A DNA stretch of 8,052 bases, from NCBI GenBank assembly GCA_023387715.1, contig JAEWHQ010000233.1, forward strand, positions 1 to 8,052. Reading direction: 5' to 3'. Each line of letters starts with the position of its first letter. Position 1 is the first letter of the stretch. This document shows, piece after piece, positions 1 through 6,811 of the stretch. The position numbers and the translations under genes are program-made. The notes beneath the pieces are model-generated. The model saw only the letters and a list, made by a program, of their open reading frames with translations. It searched no databases and was not told where the DNA came from. The stretch comes from Pseudomonadota bacterium (lineage in GTDB: Bacteria; Pseudomonadota; Alphaproteobacteria; Rhizobiales; Rhizobiaceae).

Positions 1-1324
1 AAATAATCCAGACCGAACCGTAAATGCTGACGTTGAGGATCGGGATGGGCTTGAGGAAAAAAAGGATCATCGCGACGCCCAGAATGATGCCGGGCAAAGC
101 ATAGGTCAGTTCGCTTGCGACCTGCAAAAGCCGTGACAGCAAGCCTTTTTGCCAGCTGAGGAAATAGGCCAAAAACAGAGACAAGGCCATAATGATGACA
201 GAGGAGGCCAGGGTCAGATTGAAACTGGTGATGAAAGCATTACGGATGGCTTCTTGAGCAAAGAGCGCCTGACGGTAATTTTCAAAGGTAAGGTTGGTGA
301 AATTTAATTCCTGACCGACACCGCGCACCAAGGATGAAGCGATAAGCGCAGAAATCGGCAGCACCAAAGTGACGAGATGAAAAGCCCAGGCACTGATTTC
401 AACCGGATATTTCCACTTGCCCAGATCCCAAACCATGTTTTGCCCAAGGCCGGACACACGCACATCACTGCGATTGGCAAGCCAGCTGTTTAAAATCAGG
501 CAGAGGCTGGCAATAATGGTGAGAAAGAGCGCCAGCACAGCCATTTCCGACAAGGCTGTCGGGCCATAGGAGTTTAATCTTTGATAGATGATAGTAATCA
601 GCGTTGGAAATCTGGCCGGAATACCAAGCATTGCCTGAATACCGAAATTGCCGATAGCCGAAACAAAGGCCAGCGCTGCACCTGCCAGCAAACCGGTGCG
701 TGATAATGGCAGTACGACACTGAGCATTGTCGCCCAAGGTTTTGCCCCTGACGCGCGTGCAGCCTCCAGCAAATCTGCCGGAATACGGCGCAAAGTGGCG
801 CGCAATGTCAAATAAACCAATGGTGCATTATAAAGACCAAGCAGAATGATAATGCCGGTCGACGAATAAAGCGGATGTTTAGTGCCACCGCTAAAGGTAA
901 AAGGCAGATAAGATAAAAGCGGGCTGGTGGGCGAAAGTGCCTGCACCCAAGCAAGTGCTGTCACCTGTGGCGGGATCATCAAAGGCAGCACAAAGGCAAA
1001 AATCCATGCCTGCTTCCAACGCATCTTGGTGAAAATCGTCAGGAAACCAGCGGCTGAACCAATGAGCAAGGCCAACAGGGTCGAGAAAACCGAAATATAA
1101 AGCGTATTGAGTGTGGCGGTGAAAATTTGTTTTTTCGCCAATACACTATAAACCCAGCTCAGACTGAGTTTGCCTTCCGGCATCAGTGCTGTCATGGCAA
1201 GACGAGCAACCGGCGCGATGGAAAGGCTCGCAATCAGCAGGGTCAACAGAGCGAGAATAACCCACTCGGTTCTGAAAGAGAGCGTCGCTAAGCGACGCTC
1301 CAGATTTAAAGACAAATATTTCAC
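1..1324 (-). CDS. ABC importer permease, fused two-domain FbpB-like type (partial, C-terminus outside window)
   Basis: Inner-membrane permease of an ABC importer; it forms the channel that passes substrate from the binding protein encoded just upstream. The open frame runs without a stop from a GTG at 1324 to the window edge, giving 441 visible residues. Very hydrophobic stretches lie near residues 21-40, 67-97, 106-128, 155-175, 208-235, 259-282, 308-332, 360-388 and 400-424. The ATPase-contact (EAA) loop of the first half is clear at residues 185-210 (LLEAARASGAKPW..., E187). A second permease half begins around residue 310-350, and its EAA loop would fall beyond the window, so this is the duplicated, roughly 550-residue kind. 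The GTG start is chosen because the in-frame codon four triplets upstream is the TAA of the binding protein and only codons such as TTG (1315) follow soon after. The gap to that stop is 9 bases, which suggests translational coupling; the nearest Shine-Dalgarno-like GGCGGA is weak and about 12 bases away. The family is well supported, but the substrate is unknown. Confidence 0.88.
   Translation of the reverse strand, partial: MKYLSLNLERRLATLSFRTEWVILALLTLLIASLSIAPVARLAMTALMPEGKLSLSWVYSVLAKKQIFTATLNTLYISVFSTLLALLIGSAAGFLTIFTKMRWKQAWIFAFVLPLMIPPQVTALAWVQALSPTSPLLSYLPFTFSGGTKHPLYSSTGIIILLGLYNAPLVYLTLRATLRRIPADLLEAARASGAKPWATMLSVVLPLSRTGLLAGAALAFVSAIGNFGIQAMLGIPARFPTLITIIYQRLNSYGPTALSEMAVLALFLTIIASLCLILNSWLANRSDVRVSGLGQNMVWDLGKWKYPVEISAWAFHLVTLVLPISALIASSLVRGVGQELNFTNLTFENYRQALFAQEAIRNAFITSFNLTLASSVIIMALSLFLAYFLSWQKGLLSRLLQVASELTYALPGIILGVAMILFFLKPIPILNVSIYGSVWII
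1280..1300 (-). repeat. Strong perfect inverted repeat (hairpin) in the permease 5' coding region
   Basis: Positions 1280-1289 (GAGCGTCGCT) are the exact reverse complement of 1291-1300, with a single base at the centre. As RNA this would fold as at least nine pairs, mostly G-C, with a three-base loop. It lies about 24 bases inside the permease (codons 9-16) and about 34 bases after the stop of the solute-binding protein. No uridine run follows on the minus strand, so it does not look like an intrinsic terminator. It is better placed to protect or define the 3' end of the upstream binding-protein message and lower expression of the permease. That role is inference; the repeat itself is read directly. 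Confidence 0.7.
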
Positions 1325-1333
1325 GTAAACTGC

Positions 1334-2299
1334 TTATCCGCCGAAGATTTCAGTGAAAGTTTCACGGGTCTGCTTGTCGGAAGCAACGGCTTCATCGCTG
1401 TCCATTGGCAGAAGTTTGATATCTTCCAAACGCGGGAAGCCTTCCGGTGATGGCAGCGATTTGTCGATCGACATATTGCCCTGCTTGATCACCAATTCCT
1501 GCCCTTGCTTGGAAAGCACGAAGTCAACAAACTTCTTGGCGGCATCGGCGTTTTTGGTGTTCTTCATGATCGCTACAGGTTCGGTGATGAAGCTCACACC
1601 TTCTGTCGGGAAAATGATGTCGAGCGGTGAGCCGCTTGCCTTGGCGCGGATAACATCAGCATCAGCGATGATGCCGTATTTTGCCATGCCGTTGGCAACG
1701 GCCTTCAATGCCGGACCATTGCCGCCTTCAGGGTGAATGTCGAGCTTGGCGAGGCCTTTGTAGAAATCCCAACCGATTGTGTCGACATTTTTAACTGCAT
1801 GCAGATGGTTGAGTGCAGCGCCTGAATAAAGCGGGCTTGGCACGGCAATCTGGCCGGTATTTTTTTCGTCCAAAAGCTGGTTCCAAGAGGTCACGGCTTC
1901 AGCATTTTTGGTGTTGTAAGCAATCGCTGTGGTGATCACTTTGGTGCCAAAGAAGGTCATGTCTTTGTCGTAAGTTGCTTTGTCAAAATCACCAACAGGT
2001 GCTTCCGGATAAGCAAGCAGACGATCATCTTTTTTCAGCGCACCAAGATTGATTGTGTCGGCGACAAGCAGCAGATCCGGCTTGATAGCACCGGCTTCGA
2101 TTTCAGCCTGCAAAATGTTCATCAGCTGGCTGGTGCCGTTGCGCATCCACTCCACTTTGATGTCAGGATATTGTGCCTGAAACGCATCAACGGTCTGCTG
2201 AGCAATTTCAGGAGACTGCGATGTATAAAGCTGCAATGTGGTTGCATTGGCAGCGGTTGAGATGAGAAGCGCGGCAGTAAGAGCAGTTATAAGACGCAT
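1334..2299 (-). CDS. Periplasmic solute-binding protein of the ABC importer (family 1, FbpA/AfuA/PhnS-like)
   Basis: Captures substrate in the periplasm and delivers it to the permease. It has 321 residues, the usual length for this group. The N-terminus is a classical Sec signal peptide: MRL, then a hydrophobic run, then ANA with probable cleavage near residue 19. The mature part starts with TLQLYTSQSPE, typical of binding proteins of the ferric/phosphonate type, and continues with GTSQLMNILQAEIEAGAIKPDLL (residues 55-77) and a hinge/C-lobe block at 204-242. Where ferric-binding FbpA proteins carry two adjacent iron-ligating tyrosines, this one reads GIIADADVIRAK (209-220), so classical ferric iron binding is unlikely. 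Hexose phosphate (AfuA type), aminoethylphosphonate (PhnS type) or another anion would fit the family equally well. The ATG at 2299 is preceded by AAAAGG at good spacing. It lies 26 bases after the ATPase and 9 bases before the permease, all on one strand, so co-transcription is very likely. Confidence 0.9.
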   Translation of the reverse strand: MRLITALTAALLISTAANATTLQLYTSQSPEIAQQTVDAFQAQYPDIKVEWMRNGTSQLMNILQAEIEAGAIKPDLLLVADTINLGALKKDDRLLAYPEAPVGDFDKATYDKDMTFFGTKVITTAIAYNTKNAEAVTSWNQLLDEKNTGQIAVPSPLYSGAALNHLHAVKNVDTIGWDFYKGLAKLDIHPEGGNGPALKAVANGMAKYGIIADADVIRAKASGSPLDIIFPTEGVSFITEPVAIMKNTKNADAAKKFVDFVLSKQGQELVIKQGNMSIDKSLPSPEGFPRLEDIKLLPMDSDEAVASDKQTRETFTEIFGG

Positions 2300-2325
2300 G
2301 AGATCAGCCTTTTTGACTATAGGGT

Positions 2326-3402
2326 TTATGCTTGGGAGGCAGGGATAAGCCAGGCATCATCAATAAGCAGCGAGATGGTCTGACCGGTTTGAAGATCGGT
2401 TAGTTGATCGGCATAAAAGGCAAGCTTGACACCGGGAAAGCGGATGGCTTCCGCTTCCATGCGGTAATGGCTGCCGCGAAACACCTTGCGGGTGATTTTT
2501 ACGCGGATATGGCCTTGGTTTTCCGGTGCCGGTTTGAGGTTTTCCGGATGCATGGCAATCACGCCGGATGAGCGTGGTTGTTCATCTTTGTGGCAGCGCA
2601 CTTCCACGTCAAAGCCTTCGATTTTGACGGTTGCTTTGCCATTATGAACCGCACTGACATGGCCGGTATTGAGTGTAAAACCATCGCCGATAAATTCGGC
2701 AACCATGGTGTTGCGCGGCTCGTTATAAAGCTCATGCGGTGTCGAAAATTGCATGATGGTGCCTTTATCCATCACCGCGACACGATCAGCGAGCGCCATG
2801 GCTTCAGCCTGATCATGGGTGATATAAAAAAGCGAAGCACCGGTGGAGCGATGGAATTTGGAAAACTCGTCTTCCATTGCGGAACGTAAATTAACGTCCA
2901 GATTAGCCAGCGGCTCATCCAGCAAAACAAGATTATTGCCCTGCGCCAGACAACGGGCAAGCGCTACACGCTGACGCTGGCCGCCGGAAAGATCGGCAGG
3001 TTTGCGATGGGCATAAGAGAGCATCTCAACCGTTTTGAGCGCGGCATCAACGCGTTGTGTGCGTTCAGTTGTCGGAACTTTTCGCACTTTCAGGCTGTAG
3101 CCGACATTTTCAGCCACATTCATATGGGGCCAGAGCGCGTAATTTTGAAAGACAATGCCAAGATTACGATCTTCAGGGTCAACGAACTTTTTATCCGAGG
3201 TGACAACATTGCCATCAATATGAATAGTGCCGCTATCAGGTTGTTCAAAACCGGCAATCATGCGCAGCAAAGTTGTTTTGCCGCAGCCGGACGGGCCAAG
3301 AACGGCAATAAATTCGCCATCACCAATGGCCAGACAAATATTGGAAAGTACCGGAGCACCGCCATAGGACTTGTGTAGGTTCTGGATTACGATCTCGGAC
3401 AT
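2326..3402 (-). CDS. ABC importer ATP-binding subunit (FbpC/PotA-like, with C-terminal TOBE domain)
   Basis: Cytoplasmic ATPase that powers the importer encoded directly downstream. All nucleotide-binding motifs are intact: Walker A GPSGCGKT at 36-43, Q-loop Gln86 (FQNYALWPHM), signature LSGGQ at 138-142, Walker B LVLLDEP at 158-164, D-loop LANLD at 165-169 and switch His196. Residues from about 240 to 358 form the extra C-terminal domain (TOBE) that is usual in the ferric/spermidine/sugar-type importer ATPases; 358 residues is a normal length. It is the first gene of the operon, unlike the common order in which the binding protein comes first. The start is the ATG at 3402, because a TGA lies in frame immediately upstream. 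The ribosome site is poor: AGGTGA (3421-3416) is far from this ATG and much nearer a three-codon reading frame at 3414-3403. The substrate cannot be told from this subunit. Confidence 0.92.
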   Translation of the reverse strand: MSEIVIQNLHKSYGGAPVLSNICLAIGDGEFIAVLGPSGCGKTTLLRMIAGFEQPDSGTIHIDGNVVTSDKKFVDPEDRNLGIVFQNYALWPHMNVAENVGYSLKVRKVPTTERTQRVDAALKTVEMLSYAHRKPADLSGGQRQRVALARCLAQGNNLVLLDEPLANLDVNLRSAMEDEFSKFHRSTGASLFYITHDQAEAMALADRVAVMDKGTIMQFSTPHELYNEPRNTMVAEFIGDGFTLNTGHVSAVHNGKATVKIEGFDVEVRCHKDEQPRSSGVIAMHPENLKPAPENQGHIRVKITRKVFRGSHYRMEAEAIRFPGVKLAFYADQLTDLQTGQTISLLIDDAWLIPASQA

Positions 3403-3505
3403 TCAGCTTGTCATTTCACCTGCATCAAAACATCAAGTCTGCACTCGTGTGCGACAGCGCCTTAATCGCGCATATTTATGACAGGCAGATAACGGTGACT
3501 GTGAA

Positions 3506-3538
3506 TGGCAAAAATATTTAAATTTTACTGGCAAAAAA
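3506..3538 (+). repeat. Direct repeat TGGCAAAAA around an AT-rich palindromic core
   Basis: TGGCAAAAA occurs at 3506-3514 and again at 3529-3537, starting 23 bases apart, close to two helical turns. Between them lies an AT-only stretch that contains the small palindromes AAATATTT and ATTTAAAT. The second copy falls in the spacer of the proposed photolyase promoter. Such an arrangement could bind a regulator or be an upstream A/T element, but short repeats in AT-rich DNA also arise by chance. Confidence 0.35.
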
Positions 3539-3551
3539 CAGAAAAAATAAT
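3524..3551 (+). promoter_or_regulatory. Candidate housekeeping promoter for the photolyase
   Basis: TTTACT at 3524-3529 (four of six matches to TTGACA) and AATAAT at 3546-3551 (five of six matches to TATAAT) are 16 bases apart. Transcription would begin near 3558, leaving a leader of about 35 bases that holds the photolyase ribosome site AGGGTGAGG (3582-3590). The match is reasonable, but alphaproteobacterial promoters are loosely conserved and the area is AT-rich, so chance agreement is possible. Confidence 0.35.
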
Positions 3552-3592
3552 GTTAGAACGGTAAGTGAAGCAGATGTATTCAGGGTGAGGCG

Positions 3593-5023
3593 ATGAGCGA
3601 TAAGATATTGATTTGGTTGCGCAATGACTTGCGCCTCAATGATAATCCGGCGCTTTTGGCTGCGATGAAATCCGGCACAGATGTGTGTGCAATTTTTATC
3701 CATGAAGTGGGTGAAGGTGCACGAAAAATCGGCTCGGCCTCGCGCTGGTGGTGTGAAAACAGTTTACAAAATCTTCAAACTGCCTTGGCGGCGCTTGAGA
3801 TTCCTCTGATGATTGAAGAGGGCAGTGCGGTTGAAATTTTAAATCATTATGCCAAGCAGCAAGGTTTTGACAAAATATATTGGAACCGGCGGTATCTGCC
3901 CTATGAACGCGACTATGATGCGCGGATTAAAGCCGATTTGCAAAAAGCGGGCATTGAGGTCACATCTTTTCAAGGCAATTTATTGCTGGAGCCTTGGCAG
4001 GTCAGGTCTGGGGGCGAAAGCCCTTATAAAGTTTTTGGCGCTTATGAGCGTGCGGTGCGCAAAATACTGGGCACAACCGGCTTTGCTGAAACGGGGCGTG
4101 AAATTGAAGTTTCGCCCTCATCATTGCCTAATCAAAGCAGACGTGAAGATTTCTGGGCGCAGAAATTTGAGCCTTTATGGGGCATTGGCGAAGGGGCAGC
4201 ACAGCAAAAATTGGATGATTTTTTAAGCGATAGTCTGCAAACCTATAAGCAGGATCGTGATCGGCCGGACAAGCAAGGCACATCGCTTTTATCAGCGCAT
4301 TTGCGTTTTGGTGAAATCAGCCCAAGGCAGATTTGGCAGAAAGCTGCCTTTCTCAGCGATATGAATGGTGCCTTGGCGGAAGGCGCACAAAAGCTGATGT
4401 CAGAATTATTATGGCGTGATTTTCATTATTATCAGGCGTTTTATTTGCCTGATATTGCCCGTTTCGACATGCGCGATACATTGCAAAATCTGCAATGGCA
4501 AAATGACGATGCTCTTATCAAGCGCTGGCAAAAGGGCCAAACGGGTTTCCCTATCATTGATGCGGGGATGCGTGAATTATGGGCAACCGGTTATATGCAT
4601 AATCGTGTGCGTATGTTGGTGGCATCATTTCTGACCAAAAACCTGATGGTGGATTGGCGCATCGGCGAGAAATGGTTTTGGGACACATTGCTTGATGCTG
4701 ACGCTGCCAGCAATCCGGGCAACTGGCAGTGGGTGGCAGGCTGTGGTTTTGATGCAGCGCCTTATTTTCGGGTGTTTAATCCGGTGTTACAAGGCCAGCG
4801 TTTTGATGCGCAAGGGCACTATGTGCGCCAATGGTTGCCGGAACTGGCTTCTATGCCTGATCGCTGGATCCATCAGCCATCAGATGCACCGCAGGCGGTT
4901 TTGGCTGAGGCGGGTGTGGTTTTAGGGCAAACCTATCCGCAGGCAATGGTCAATTTGAAAGCAACACAAGCCGCCTTCAAACAAGCAATGAAAAAGGATT
5001 TTGATCAGCCGGATTTATTTTAA
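3593..5023 (+). CDS. phrB: Deoxyribodipyrimidine photolyase, class I (CPD photolyase)
   Basis: Light-driven DNA repair enzyme that splits cyclobutane pyrimidine dimers with reduced FAD. The 476 residues match the usual length of the class. The N-terminal antenna domain opens with ILIWLRNDLRLNDNPAL (5-21) and includes the conserved IYWNRRYLPYERD region (95-107). The FAD domain contains GTSLLSAHLRFGEIS (229-243, flavin phosphate contact), ELLWRDFHYY with the dimer-contacting Trp274, and TGFPIIDAGMREL (317-329). The tryptophan electron-transfer triad aligns with E. coli W306/W359/W382 as W302, W355 and W378. The flavin N5-side asparagine (E. coli N378) aligns with N374. The C-terminal block WQWVAGCGFDAAPYFRVFNP is the class I hallmark. 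The ATG at 3593 has a strong ribosome site ending two bases upstream. It stands alone on its strand, divergent from the importer and convergent with the deaminase gene. The antenna cofactor cannot be told with certainty; a folate is usual in proteobacterial relatives. Confidence 0.95.
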   Translation: MSDKILIWLRNDLRLNDNPALLAAMKSGTDVCAIFIHEVGEGARKIGSASRWWCENSLQNLQTALAALEIPLMIEEGSAVEILNHYAKQQGFDKIYWNRRYLPYERDYDARIKADLQKAGIEVTSFQGNLLLEPWQVRSGGESPYKVFGAYERAVRKILGTTGFAETGREIEVSPSSLPNQSRREDFWAQKFEPLWGIGEGAAQQKLDDFLSDSLQTYKQDRDRPDKQGTSLLSAHLRFGEISPRQIWQKAAFLSDMNGALAEGAQKLMSELLWRDFHYYQAFYLPDIARFDMRDTLQNLQWQNDDALIKRWQKGQTGFPIIDAGMRELWATGYMHNRVRMLVASFLTKNLMVDWRIGEKWFWDTLLDADAASNPGNWQWVAGCGFDAAPYFRVFNPVLQGQRFDAQGHYVRQWLPELASMPDRWIHQPSDAPQAVLAEAGVVLGQTYPQAMVNLKATQAAFKQAMKKDFDQPDLF

Positions 5024-5034
5024 TCCGGCTGATC
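5003..5034. terminator. Probable shared transcription terminator between convergent genes
   Basis: Positions 5003-5015 (GATCAGCCGGATT) pair perfectly with 5022-5034, a 13-bp stem with a six-base loop. The stem covers the last codons and the TAA stop of the photolyase and ends nine bases before the stop of the adenine deaminase gene on the other strand. Read leftward, the stem is followed by AAAATCC and then five T, a fair but displaced U-run. Read rightward there is no clear U-run. It probably ends or borders both transcripts, more convincingly the leftward one. Confidence 0.55.
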
Positions 5035-5042
5035 CGATATCA

Positions 5043-6734
5043 TTAATTGCCGACAAATTCAAATTTATCGACATCCACCAAGCCCATATCGGTGATTTTC
5101 AGATGCGGAATGACCGGCAGGGCGATGAAGGCTAGTTGCAGGAATGGTTCGTCCAGTGTGGAGCCGATGTCAAAAGCGGCCTGACGAAGTTTGCGCAAAT
5201 CCTCACGCACCACCTCATGCGGCTCCATGCTCATCAAACCCGCCACTGGCAATGGAATTTCAGCCAGCACACGGCCATCGCGGATGACAACAAAACCGCC
5301 TTCAATTTCGCCAAGACGATTAACTGCGGCGGCAATATCTTCATCATTCGTGCCCACCACACAAATATTGTGGCTGTCATGGCTGACAGTTGATGCAATC
5401 GCACCGGTTTTAAGGCCGAAGCCATTGATGAAGCCAGTGGCGATATTGCCATTTTTGCCGTGACGTTCGACCACTGCGATTTTTAAAACATCGCGTGTCA
5501 AGTCCGGCTCGACACCATGAGGGCCGACAGACAGATCATATTCGATGCTTTTGGTGATGATTTTGCCCGGTATAATGCCGATAGCGCGGGTTTTGCCGCT
5601 ATTGGAGGAGGAACGGAAATCGGCAGGCTTAACCAAAGGTGCGCGAACACTGTTGCGCCCGACCGGCTCGATTTTTTTGCGTTTGGCAAAACCGTCTTCG
5701 CTGACCAGTTCACCACCTGCCAGCACCATATCAGCGTGACAGCCTTCCAATGAATCGAGCACAACCAGATCAGCACGCAAACCCGGTGCAACAAGGCCGC
5801 GGTCATGCAGACGGAAGGCGCGTGCGGCAGAAATACTGGCGGCGCGATAAATCGCCAAAGGTTCCACGCCACCTTCAATGGCTGTGCGGATGATATGGTC
5901 AAGATGGCCATGATCGGCAATGTCGAGCGGATTGCGGTCATCGGTACAAATAGCGATGAAAGGCGAATTGCGTTCGGTAATCAGCGGCATTAAAGCTTGC
6001 AGATCGCGCGAAACCGAGCCTTCACGCACCAGCACATGCATGCCTTTACGCAGTTTTTCCAGCGCTTCTTCATAAGAAGTGGCTTCATGCTCCGTGCGGA
6101 TACCGGCGGCAATATAGCCGTTTAAATCTTTACCAAGGAGAAGTGGCGCATGGCCGTCAATATGACGTCCCTGAAACGCGGTCAGTTTCGCCATACATTC
6201 AGGGTCTTTGTGCAAGACACCCGGAAAATTCATAAATTCTGCAAGGCCAATGACCTTTTCATGGTCGGCCAATGGCAGCAGGTCGTCAACGAGAAGTTCG
6301 GCACCTGCCGTTTCCATATGGGTGGAAGGCACGCAACTTGAAAGCTGCACGCGGATATCCATCAAGGTTTCGGCAACACTGTCGAGGAAGTAATGGATAC
6401 CTTCAAGCCCGAGCACATTGGCGATTTCATGCGGGTCGCAAATGGCGGTGGTCACACCGCGTGGCAGCACGCAACGGTCAAATTCATGCGGCGTGATGAG
6501 GGAGGATTCAATATGCAGATGCGTATCGATAAAGCCGGGCACGACAATGCGGCCGCTAATATCAATTTCGCGCTTGCCGCTATAAGTGCCATAAGTGGCA
6601 ACGATGCGATCACCGCAGATGGCAATATCACTTTCGACAATTTCGCCGGTCACAAGATTGAAGAATTTGCCGCCCTTCAGCACCAGATCAGCCTGTTCGC
6701 GACCGGTGCCCTGATCGATAATTTTTTCTAACAT
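5043..6734 (-). CDS. ade: Adenine deaminase (EC 3.5.4.2)
   Basis: Converts adenine to hypoxanthine and ammonia in the cytoplasm, for purine salvage or use of adenine as nitrogen source. The 563 residues fit the bacterial Ade family, which belongs to the metal-dependent amidohydrolase superfamily. An N-terminal beta region leads into [13 protein letters not shown] (67-79), where His72 and His74 are predicted metal ligands. Further expected ligand or active-site residues are Glu166 ([10 protein letters not shown]), His195 (IDGHAPLL), His216 (RTEHEAT) and Asp265 (CTDDRNP). The family-specific C-terminal part runs from about 385 and includes [14 protein letters not shown] (451-464). No key residue seems missing. 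The ATG at 6734 has a strong ribosome site, AAGAAGGA, six bases upstream. It lies 77 bases downstream of the amidase on the same strand and is convergent with the photolyase, sharing a stem-loop at its 3' end. No purine riboswitch is evident in the short leader. Confidence 0.96.
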   Translation of the reverse strand: MLEKIIDQGTGREQADLVLKGGKFFNLVTGEIVESDIAICGDRIVATYGTYSGKREIDISGRIVVPGFIDTHLHIESSLITPHEFDRCVLPRGVTTAICDPHEIANVLGLEGIHYFLDSVAETLMDIRVQLSSCVPSTHMETAGAELLVDDLLPLADHEKVIGLAEFMNFPGVLHKDPECMAKLTAFQGRHIDGHAPLLLGKDLNGYIAAGIRTEHEATSYEEALEKLRKGMHVLVREGSVSRDLQALMPLITERNSPFIAICTDDRNPLDIADHGHLDHIIRTAIEGGVEPLAIYRAASISAARAFRLHDRGLVAPGLRADLVVLDSLEGCHADMVLAGGELVSEDGFAKRKKIEPVGRNSVRAPLVKPADFRSSSNSGKTRAIGIIPGKIITKSIEYDLSVGPHGVEPDLTRDVLKIAVVERHGKNGNIATGFINGFGLKTGAIASTVSHDSHNICVVGTNDEDIAAAVNRLGEIEGGFVVIRDGRVLAEIPLPVAGLMSMEPHEVVREDLRKLRQAAFDIGSTLDEPFLQLAFIALPVIPHLKITDMGLVDVDKFEFVGN

Positions 6735-6746
6735 CTTGTTTCCTTC

Positions 6747-6782
6747 TTAGCGTCTGCGCGTGCCATTAGGGCGTAACGCTAA
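6747..6782. repeat. Short inverted repeat in the deaminase leader, next to its ribosome site
   Basis: TTAGCGT at 6747-6753 is the reverse complement of ACGCTAA at 6776-6782, with 22 bases between. In the minus-strand transcript the second arm runs straight into AAGAAGGA, the ribosome site of the adenine deaminase. It could be a leader hairpin or a dimeric operator, or a chance pairing; seven pairs with a long loop is weak. The rest of the 77-base gap (6735-6811) shows no convincing promoter or terminator. Confidence 0.3.
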
Positions 6783-6811
6783 CACGCAAATCTGGCAAGT
6801 AGGCAGATGTT

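Larger units (their letters stand above)
3403..3592. promoter_or_regulatory. Divergent intergenic region between the importer operon and the photolyase
   Basis: These 190 bases separate two genes read in opposite directions, so they must hold both promoters unless the genes are expressed from elsewhere. The middle (about 3505-3555) is strikingly AT-rich. For the leftward operon the best pair I can find is TTCACA (minus strand of 3500-3505) and CATAAA (minus strand of 3475-3480), but the 19-base spacer is long and I hold this weakly. A better rightward pair is listed separately. No open reading frame of note, RNA gene, or obvious Fur or Irr iron-control box was seen. Confidence 0.6.

Noticed and set aside
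465..737. 90-codon minus-strand frame
   Set aside because: It overlaps the permease in another frame of the same strand; the permease frame has clear membrane segments and an EAA loop through this region.
1280..1300. Intrinsic terminator between binding protein and permease
   Set aside because: The stem is strong, but no T-run follows in the direction of transcription and the permease frame continues through it intact.
1353..1736. 127-codon open frame on the plus strand
   Set aside because: It lies wholly antisense to the solute-binding protein gene, has no family resemblance and mirrors that gene's codon pattern.
3007..3378. 123-codon plus-strand frame
   Set aside because: It is antisense to the ATPase gene's Walker A to signature region and shows no recognisable protein.
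3403..3592. Fur or Irr iron-response box for the importer operon
   Set aside because: I found no palindrome resembling either consensus; the AT-rich stretch has only short palindromes.
6393..6731. 112-codon plus-strand frame, with several others between 5136 and 6496
   Set aside because: All are antisense shadows of the adenine deaminase gene, whose own frame carries every expected active-site residue.
6735..6811. Purine riboswitch upstream of the adenine deaminase
   Set aside because: The 77-base gap shows no three-way junction layout or conserved core that I can recognise, and is short for an aptamer plus expression platform.
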